A DNA stretch of 18,369 nt from an uncultured Lachnospiraceae bacterium (GTDB taxonomy: Bacteria; Bacillota; Clostridia; Lachnospirales; Lachnospiraceae). The notes beneath the pieces are model-generated. The model was given only the letters and a program-made list of their open reading frames with translations, ran no database searches and was not told the origin of the DNA. Where the stretch lies: the NCBI GenBank assembly GCA_910585635.1, contig CAJUFE010000075.1, positions 1-18,369 on the forward strand, read 5' to 3'. This document shows, piece after piece, positions 13,322 through 18,369 of this stretch. A program made the position numbers and the translations under genes. Every line of letters begins with the position of its first letter. Within the stretch, counting starts at the first letter, position 1.

Positions 13322-14032
13322 TCACTCGCTCAGGTACGCCTTCTTCACCGACTCGTCGTCCATCAGCTCCCTGGCGTCGCCGGACAGGACGATGTTGCCG
13401 GTCTCCAGCACGTAGGCCCGGTTTGCGATAGAAAGGGCTTTCTTCGCGTTCTGCTCCACCAAAAGGACTGTGGTGCCGTCCCCGTTGATCTTCTGGATGA
13501 TGTCAAAGATCTCATTGACATAGATCGGGGAAAGGCCCATAGAGGGCTCGTCCATGAGGATCAGCTTGGGGTGGCTCATCAGCGCCCGGCCCATGGCCAG
13601 CATCTGCTGTTCGCCGCCGGAAAGGGTGCCGGCCAGCTGGTCCTTCCTTTCCTCCAGCCTAGGGAAGCGGCCGTAGATCACCTTCAAGGTCTCCTCCAGC
13701 TCCTGCTTATCCTTCCGGGTATAGGCGCCCAGCTTTAAGTTCTGCAGGACCGACAGCTGGGCAAAGACCCGGCGTCCCTCCGGCACATGGGCGATCCCCA
13801 TGGGGACCAGCTTATGGCCCGGCAGCTTGGTGATGTCCTTCCCATCATAGAGGATCTTCCCCGCCTTAGAGGGGATGAGCCCGGTGATGGTCTGGAGCGT
13901 GGTGGTCTTTCCGGCGCCGTTAGCGCCGATCAGCGCGATGATCTCCCCCTGCTCCACAGAAAAGGAGATCCCCTTGATCGCCTGGATCACGCCGTAATAC
14001 ACCTCCAGGCCTGTTACTTCCAGTAATGCCAT
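13322..14032 (-). CDS. livF: Branched-chain amino acid ABC transporter ATP-binding protein LivF
   Basis: LivF is one of the two cytoplasmic ATPases that power the LIV-type importer. The protein has 236 residues. Walker A is GANGAGKT (36-43), the signature is LSGGEQQM (137-144) and Walker B is LILMDEP (157-163). VEQN (193-196) stands at the H-loop position. It lacks the extra insert seen in LivG, and VPEGRRVF is typical of LivF. A strong AGGAGGAGAG site precedes the ATG. It lies 15 bp after livG and is the last gene of the operon. No strong terminator follows; repeat family 2 copy B fills the 3' region. Confidence 0.96.
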   Translation of the reverse strand: MALLEVTGLEVYYGVIQAIKGISFSVEQGEIIALIGANGAGKTTTLQTITGLIPSKAGKILYDGKDITKLPGHKLVPMGIAHVPEGRRVFAQLSVLQNLKLGAYTRKDKQELEETLKVIYGRFPRLEERKDQLAGTLSGGEQQMLAMGRALMSHPKLILMDEPSMGLSPIYVNEIFDIIQKINGDGTTVLLVEQNAKKALSIANRAYVLETGNIVLSGDARELMDDESVKKAYLSE

Positions 14033-14047
14033 CTCTCTCCTCCTCTG

Positions 14048-14809
14048 TCATTCGCCAAGGTATGCTTTGATCACCTGGGGATCGTTCAGCACGTCCGATG
14101 TATCGCCCTCGGTCAGCACCTGGCCGAAGTTTAAGACGGTCAGCCTCTCACAGATCCCGGATACCAGCTTCATGTCATGCTCGATCAGCAGGATCATCAG
14201 GCCGAAATGCTCCCGCACAAAGCGGATGGTATCCATCAGCTCCTTCGTCTCGTTAGGGTTCATCCCGGCTGCCGGCTCATCCAGCAAAAGGAGCTTGGGC
14301 TCCGTGGCCAGGGCCCTGGCGATCTCCAGCTTCCTCTGTTTCCCATAAGGAAGGTTGGAGGCTTTATAGTCCGCCTCTTTATCCAGATCGAAGACCTTAA
14401 GGAGCTCCATGGCCCGCTCATCCATCTCCTTCTCCACCTTGAAAAAGCGGGGAGCCCGCAGGATCCCCTCCAGAGTGGAATAGGGATGATGGTTATGGAG
14501 CCCTACCTTTACATTATCTAAAACGGACATATCCTTGAACAGACGGATGTTCTGGAAGGTCCTGGCCACACCGGCCTGGTTGATGTCGATCGTCCTCTTA
14601 CCGGTGATGTTCACCCCATCCAGGAGGATGCTGCCGGCATCCGGCTTATATACGCCGGTCAACAGGTTGAAGACGGTGGTCTTTCCGGCGCCGTTAGGCC
14701 CGATCAGCCCATAGAGCTGCCCGCTCTCGATGTCCACATGGAAATCGTCCACCGCTTTTAAGCCCCCAAAAGAGATGCTCAAACTCTTTACTTCCAGCAT
14801 CGTCGCCAT
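14048..14809 (-). CDS. livG: Branched-chain amino acid ABC transporter ATP-binding protein LivG
   Basis: LivG is the second ATPase of the importer, with 253 residues. Walker A is GPNGAGKT (37-44), the signature region is LPYGKQRKLEIARAL (153-167), Walker B is LLLLDEP (173-179) and the H-loop is IEHDM (His211). The signature carries LPYGKQR rather than LSGG, which is usual for LivG. It also has the LivG-type VARTFQNIRLF Q-loop segment and the C-terminal YLGE. The ATG at 14809 directly abuts the livM stop. AGGAGG inside the end of livM, 8 nt upstream, serves as its ribosome site, so translation is probably coupled. Confidence 0.96.
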   Translation of the reverse strand: MATMLEVKSLSISFGGLKAVDDFHVDIESGQLYGLIGPNGAGKTTVFNLLTGVYKPDAGSILLDGVNITGKRTIDINQAGVARTFQNIRLFKDMSVLDNVKVGLHNHHPYSTLEGILRAPRFFKVEKEMDERAMELLKVFDLDKEADYKASNLPYGKQRKLEIARALATEPKLLLLDEPAAGMNPNETKELMDTIRFVREHFGLMILLIEHDMKLVSGICERLTVLNFGQVLTEGDTSDVLNDPQVIKAYLGE

Positions 14810-15874
14810 CTAAGCCGCCTCCTTTTTATCTTTCTTCTTGAAGTTTTCCAGGAAACGCTCCCGCAGCTCCACTGCCTTGGGCGCAGAGTTAAAGAGCATC
14901 ATGGCGATCAGGACGATCGCGTAGATCAGCATCCGGTAATTGTTAAGGCCCCTCAGGAGCTCCGGCAGCGCCGTCAGGATCACCGCCGCGATGATGGAGC
15001 CGCGGATGTTCCCGATACCGCCCAGCACCACGAACACTAAGATCATGATGGACATGTTATAGCCGAAGTTCTTTGTGGTGGCCGCCAGACTGGATAGGTT
15101 GTGGGCATAGAGGACCCCGGCCACGCCGGCGATGGAGGCGGAGATCGTAAAGGCTAAGAGCTTGTACTTGGTGATGTTGATGCCCACGGATTCCGCCGCG
15201 ATCCGGTTATCGCGGATCGCCATGATCGCCCGCCCGGTCCTGGAACCGATCAGGTTCAGGATGATGAACAAGGCGATCAGCACCAGGATGATCCCGATGG
15301 TAAAGGTGGCGGCCTTAGGCGTGCCGGTGATGCCCTGCGCGCCCTTGATGATCACCTCTCCGTCTGCCTCCAACCCTAAGGAAGCCACATCCTTCATAGA
15401 AAAATGGATCCCCCGGCTGTCCTTTCCTACATAGAACACATTGATCAGGTTCTTGATGATCTCACCGAAGGCCAGGGTGACGATCGCCAGATAATCCCCC
15501 TTCAGCCGGAGCACCGGGATCCCGATCAGGATGCCGAAGACTGCCGCCGCTGCCGCCCCCACAAAAAGGGCGAAGGTAAAGCGCAGCCCCACACTGGGGA
15601 TCACATCCGCCATGGCTTTCGTAAAGAAAGCGCCGGAAAAAGCGCCCACGCACATGAACCCGGCATGGCCCAGGCTCAGCTCGCCTAAGATGCCTACCGT
15701 CAGGTTCAGGGAGACCGCTAAGATCACATAGGTGCAGATCGGGACCAGAAGACCGTTCAGCAGGCTGGTCATCTGACCGGCCATGCTCCAGAGCTGGATG
15801 AACACCCAAAAGGCGATCACGATCGCATATGTGAGGAGATTTTGTAATGTGGTCTTTTTCTTTAAGCTTTTCAT
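14810..15874 (-). CDS. livM: Branched-chain amino acid ABC transporter permease LivM
   Basis: LivM is one of the two membrane subunits forming the translocation path of the LIV importer. With the chosen start it has 354 residues, about nine to ten hydrophobic segments and a lysine-rich N-terminus. The family block LSLGHAGFMCVGAF is near residue 70, and the EAA-type coupling region is AIRDNRIAAESVGINITKYKLLAF. The C-terminus ends in a charged KKKDKKEAA tail. I prefer the ATG at 15874, which has AGGTG 6 nt upstream, over an in-frame GTG at 15883 that nearly touches the livH stop. It partners with LivH. Confidence 0.95.
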   Translation of the reverse strand: MKSLKKKTTLQNLLTYAIVIAFWVFIQLWSMAGQMTSLLNGLLVPICTYVILAVSLNLTVGILGELSLGHAGFMCVGAFSGAFFTKAMADVIPSVGLRFTFALFVGAAAAAVFGILIGIPVLRLKGDYLAIVTLAFGEIIKNLINVFYVGKDSRGIHFSMKDVASLGLEADGEVIIKGAQGITGTPKAATFTIGIILVLIALFIILNLIGSRTGRAIMAIRDNRIAAESVGINITKYKLLAFTISASIAGVAGVLYAHNLSSLAATTKNFGYNMSIMILVFVVLGGIGNIRGSIIAAVILTALPELLRGLNNYRMLIYAIVLIAMMLFNSAPKAVELRERFLENFKKKDKKEAA

Positions 15875-15883
15875 CTTCCGCAC

Positions 15884-16765
15884 CTACACTTTCTCGTGGA
15901 TCTTCTTGCCTAAGATCCCTGTGGGACGTACCAGGAGTACGATGATCAATACTGAAAATACGATCGCGTCCGAAAGCTGGGAAGAGATGTAAGCCTTCGA
16001 AAGGTTCTCGATCACGCCCAGGACGATCCCGCCGATCATAGCCCCCGGTATGGAACCGATGCCGCCGAAGACAGCCGCCACGAAAGCCTTGATGCCGGGC
16101 ATGGAGCCGGTATAGGGGGTCAGGGACGGATAGGCCGAGCACAAAAGGACGCCGGCGATCGCCGCTAATGCGGAGCCGATGGCGAAGGTCACCGCGATCG
16201 TCCTGTTCACATCGATCCCCATCAGGGTAGCCGCCCCCTTATCCTCGGACACGGCCAGCATAGCCTGCCCCATCTTCGTCCTGTTGATGAAGGTGGTCAG
16301 GGCGATCATGATCACGATACAGGAGACGATCGTGACGATGGTGACCCCGGAGATCGACAGCTGTCCCTCTGCCAGCTTTAAAGCCGGCACCTCCACAACG
16401 GAGGTGAACTGCTTGGAATTGGACCCGAAGATCAGGAGGGCTACGTTCTGCAGCAGATAGCTGACACCGATTGCCGTGATCAGGACCGCTAAAGGTGAGG
16501 CGCCGCGAAGAGGCTTATAAGCGACCCGCTCAATGGTCACGCCCAATATCGTACATACAGCCACCGCCGCCAGTACACCCACGATGGGGTCCCCGCCCAT
16601 CGTGCTGACCACAGTGAACGTGGTAAAGCCGCCCACCATGATGATATCCCCGTGGGCAAAGTTCAGCATTTTCGCGATCCCGTACACCATGGTATATCCA
16701 AGGGCGATGATCGCATAGATACTCCCAAGGCTGATCCCATTGATCAAATAAGATAGGAAACTCAT
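15884..16765 (-). CDS. livH: Branched-chain amino acid ABC transporter permease LivH
   Basis: LivH is the other membrane subunit, with 293 residues and about eight hydrophobic segments. It opens with the family hallmark NGISLGSIYAIIALGYTMVYGIAKMLNFAHGDI. The coupling segment AVSEDKGAATLMGIDVNRTI and the C-terminal LIVLLVRPTGILGKKI are also typical. The ATG at 16765 is chosen because GAGG lies 7 nt upstream; an in-frame GTG at 16771 overlaps that site and is unlikely to be used. It begins 168 bp after livJ, with a hairpin in the gap. It ends 9 bp before the preferred livM start. Confidence 0.95.
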   Translation of the reverse strand: MSFLSYLINGISLGSIYAIIALGYTMVYGIAKMLNFAHGDIIMVGGFTTFTVVSTMGGDPIVGVLAAVAVCTILGVTIERVAYKPLRGASPLAVLITAIGVSYLLQNVALLIFGSNSKQFTSVVEVPALKLAEGQLSISGVTIVTIVSCIVIMIALTTFINRTKMGQAMLAVSEDKGAATLMGIDVNRTIAVTFAIGSALAAIAGVLLCSAYPSLTPYTGSMPGIKAFVAAVFGGIGSIPGAMIGGIVLGVIENLSKAYISSQLSDAIVFSVLIIVLLVRPTGILGKKIHEKV

Positions 16766-16771
16766 AAACAC

Positions 16772-16933
16772 ACCTCTTTTGCATGCCGGTCAACTTTTAC
16801 GGTCCGGCGTGTGGACGCTCCCACGCCCTTTGCCGGATATTTTGAAAACAGAGGGCTGTCGCAGGGACAACCCTCTGTTGGGCTCGATGTGATGTTCAGC
16901 TCGTGGGCATGACCCGATATCGGCTGCCGCTGC
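16772..16933 (-). other. livJ-livH intercistronic region
   Basis: These 162 bp hold no gene. Besides the terminator-like hairpin at 16844-16879, they contain a second GC-rich hairpin (16806-16828, ggcgtg/cacgcc plus gg/cc around one bulge), which could slow RNA decay or shape the livH ribosome site. Confidence 0.5.
16844..16879 (-). terminator. Intercistronic terminator/attenuator-like hairpin between livJ and livH
   Basis: An acagaggg/ccctctgt stem, extended by one A-T pair and by an inner tgtc/gaca stem (16847-16879), is followed on the minus strand by only TTTT then CAAAATAT. The short T-run suggests partial termination or mRNA 3'-end protection. Either would make the binding protein more abundant than the membrane subunits. 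Confidence 0.6.
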
Positions 16934-18175
16934 TTACTGCATCTCGTACTTTCCGCCTACGATCTTCACAGCCTTCGGATCCTTGTTGGGCTCGCCTGCC
17001 TCGTTCCAGGTGGTGCCTGTGCCGGTCAGACCGTCGATCGTGATCTGGGTCATCGCCGGGACCATGGCGTCACAGATCGCGGAAGCATCCATATCCGGTG
17101 TGATGCCGGCTGTCTTAGCAGCTTCAGCCACCGCATAGACCGCATCATAGGAATCGGCCGCGAACTGGTTCGGGATCTCGCCGTAAGCCGCTTCATACTT
17201 GCTGGTGAAGTCCTTCGCATCCTCCGCGTCAGCCGCGAAGGGGGTCAGGAGCATAACGCCCTCTGCCAGAGAGGTATCAAAATTCTTTACGGACAGGATG
17301 CCGTCCATACCGTCCACGCCAAAGAAGATGGGGCTGAACTCTTTATCGGCAGCCTGCTTTAAGATGATGGAAGCCTCCTGATAATAGATGGGCAGGAACA
17401 CAAGCTCAGCGCCTGCCTCCTTTGCCTTATCCAGCTGGACGGAAAAATCGGTCTTGCTGTCTGCGGTGAAGGCTTCGCTGGCTACGATCTCGATCCCCTG
17501 TGCGGGAGCCTCTGCCACGAAGGTCTCACGGATACCGTCCGAATAGACGCTGGAGCTGTCATAGATGATCGCCACCTTGGTAGCCATCTTGTTCTCGCCG
17601 ATGTACTGTGCGGATGCCGTACCCTGATCTGGATCGGAGAAGCACACACGGAAAGCGTTGGGGTTCGCCACACACTCTACCGCAGAACCGGAGGGGGTGA
17701 TCTGGAACATATTGTCGTTCATGGTCTCTGCCGCCACCGCGATACAAGCGCCGGATGTGGTGGTACCCACCAGCATCTGCATGCCCCAGTCCTTCAAGGT
17801 ATTGTATGCGTTCACGCTCTTCTCGGGATCGGCCTCGTCATCCTGGGCCTGGATCTCGATCATCGCGCCGTTGATGCCGCCTGCCGCATTGATCTCCTCT
17901 GCCGCGATCTCAGCGCCGTGCTGTACGGCCAGACCATAGGCTGCCGCGTCGCCGGTCAGCGGTCCGATCACGCCGATCTTATAGCTGCCGCCCTCTGCGG
18001 AAGGCTCTGCCGCCTGGGTCTCTCCTCCATCCTCTGCTCCTGCTCCCTGCTCTGCCGCCGCAGTGGTATCTACCGCCGCTGCGGTCGTCTCAGCGGTCCC
18101 TGAAGGACTGCCGCCGCACGCTGCCAGAGAACCGGCCATGGCTACTGCTAAGCCAAGACTCACTACTCTTTTCAT
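16934..18175 (-). CDS. livJ: Branched-chain amino acid ABC transporter substrate-binding lipoprotein LivJ
   Basis: This extracellular lipid-anchored receptor delivers the substrate to LivHM. It has 413 residues. A short signal peptide ends in the lipobox SLAAC, with the anchored Cys20, followed by a Thr/Ala/Glu/Gly-rich linker to about residue 66. The type I periplasmic-binding fold then starts YKIGVIGPLTGDAAAYG. The family segments AAEEINAAGGING, VGTTTSGA, FRVCFSDPDQG, IIYDSSSVYS and FAADSYDAVYA follow in order. The substrate is presumably Leu/Ile/Val or a related compound; the exact specificity cannot be read from the sequence. The ATG has AGGAGG 8 nt upstream. It is the first gene of the operon, transcribed from the promoter at 18248-18276. 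Confidence 0.96.
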   Translation of the reverse strand: MKRVVSLGLAVAMAGSLAACGGSPSGTAETTAAAVDTTAAAEQGAGAEDGGETQAAEPSAEGGSYKIGVIGPLTGDAAAYGLAVQHGAEIAAEEINAAGGINGAMIEIQAQDDEADPEKSVNAYNTLKDWGMQMLVGTTTSGACIAVAAETMNDNMFQITPSGSAVECVANPNAFRVCFSDPDQGTASAQYIGENKMATKVAIIYDSSSVYSDGIRETFVAEAPAQGIEIVASEAFTADSKTDFSVQLDKAKEAGAELVFLPIYYQEASIILKQAADKEFSPIFFGVDGMDGILSVKNFDTSLAEGVMLLTPFAADAEDAKDFTSKYEAAYGEIPNQFAADSYDAVYAVAEAAKTAGITPDMDASAICDAMVPAMTQITIDGLTGTGTTWNEAGEPNKDPKAVKIVGGKYEMQ

Positions 18176-18247
18176 AATCGTTACCTCCTCTATTTTGCCT
18201 TTATGGATTTGCCGCGTTAAAACGGTGTATCACATAAAGCTTTCATC

Positions 18248-18276
18248 ATTATAATTTTTTCATGGGGACTTGTCAA
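18248..18276 (-). promoter_or_regulatory. livJ: Consensus sigma-A promoter of the liv operon
   Basis: On the minus strand TTGACA (18271-18276), a spacer of exactly 17 bp and TATAAT (18248-18253) match the consensus in all 12 bases. The start of transcription would be near 18241, giving a leader of about 65 nt. A promoter this strong is usually held in check by a repressor such as CodY, but no operator was recognised. Confidence 0.93.
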
Positions 18277-18316
18277 CAGTTTTTGTGGGGGATCCGGCAT
18301 TGTTATGGCAAAAAGT

Positions 18317-18369
18317 CCGCTCCGGGAGGGACCTGTCACAACGTCACCGCGCTCTCGCTCCGAGAAGAA
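18317..18369 (+). repeat. Interspersed palindromic repeat family 1, copy 3 (left half only)
   Basis: This is the left half of the family 1 element; the window ends before the right half. It shares ccgctccgggaggg, tgtcacaac and a 16-base cgcgctctcgctccga block with copy 2 (9738-9783), with small changes and a 2-base length difference between them. It lies about 40 bp upstream of the liv promoter. Confidence 0.83.

Noticed and set aside
1..18369. CRISPR array, prophage, insertion sequence or defence system
   Set aside because: No evenly spaced short repeats, transposase, integrase, capsid or nuclease/toxin genes were seen on either strand. The repeated elements are single, dispersed and lack spacers.

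Overview
The window reads as chromosomal DNA of a high-GC, spore-forming member of the Clostridia, most likely Lachnospiraceae. This rests on the sporulation genes spoIVA, yqfC and yqfD, Shine-Dalgarno sites of the AGGAGG type, near-consensus sigma-A promoters, and clostridial-type AlaS and PhoH proteins. Placement below family is inference. All 15 supported genes lie on the minus strand, so transcription runs from high to low coordinates. No tRNA, rRNA, CRISPR array, insertion sequence or phage gene was seen.

In transcription order: (1) 18.3-13.3 kb is a complete branched-chain amino acid ABC importer operon, livJ-livH-livM-livG-livF. It has a textbook sigma-A promoter (TTGACA, 17 bp, TATAAT) and a hairpin between livJ and livH. 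(2) 13.2-9.9 kb carries spoIVA (spore coat ATPase) with a possible sigma-E promoter, rnhA (RNase HI), and a membrane-anchored protein with a C-terminal LprI-like domain. (3) 9.6-6.7 kb is a two-gene unit: a 41-residue single-span membrane protein that is easy to miss, then alaS. It has its own promoter and no T-box leader. (4) 6.65-6.27 kb is rpsU, with its own promoter, a leader of about 140 nt and a strong terminator. (5) 6.2 kb to the left edge is a tightly packed run: yqfC, yqfD, phoH, ybeY, a DUF3048 lipoprotein (YerB-like) and a SpoVB/YtgP-type lipid-linked oligosaccharide flippase. It links sporulation, rRNA/RNA quality control and envelope functions.

The least ordinary content is between the genes. 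Family 1 is an interspersed palindromic element of about 147 bp. It is complete at 9738-9884 with a perfect 16-bp inverted repeat, and cut by the window edges at 1-80 and 18317-18369. A 20-bp fragment also lies between phoH and ybeY. Family 2 is an element of about 90 bp that flanks spoIVA on both sides (11528-11613 and 13213-13299). Its terminal stem is kept between copies by changes that pair only in minus-strand RNA (G-C to G-U), which suggests a structured RNA read in the direction of the genes. I recognise neither family by name. No anti-phage or other multi-gene novel system is visible; the genes themselves are ordinary core genes.
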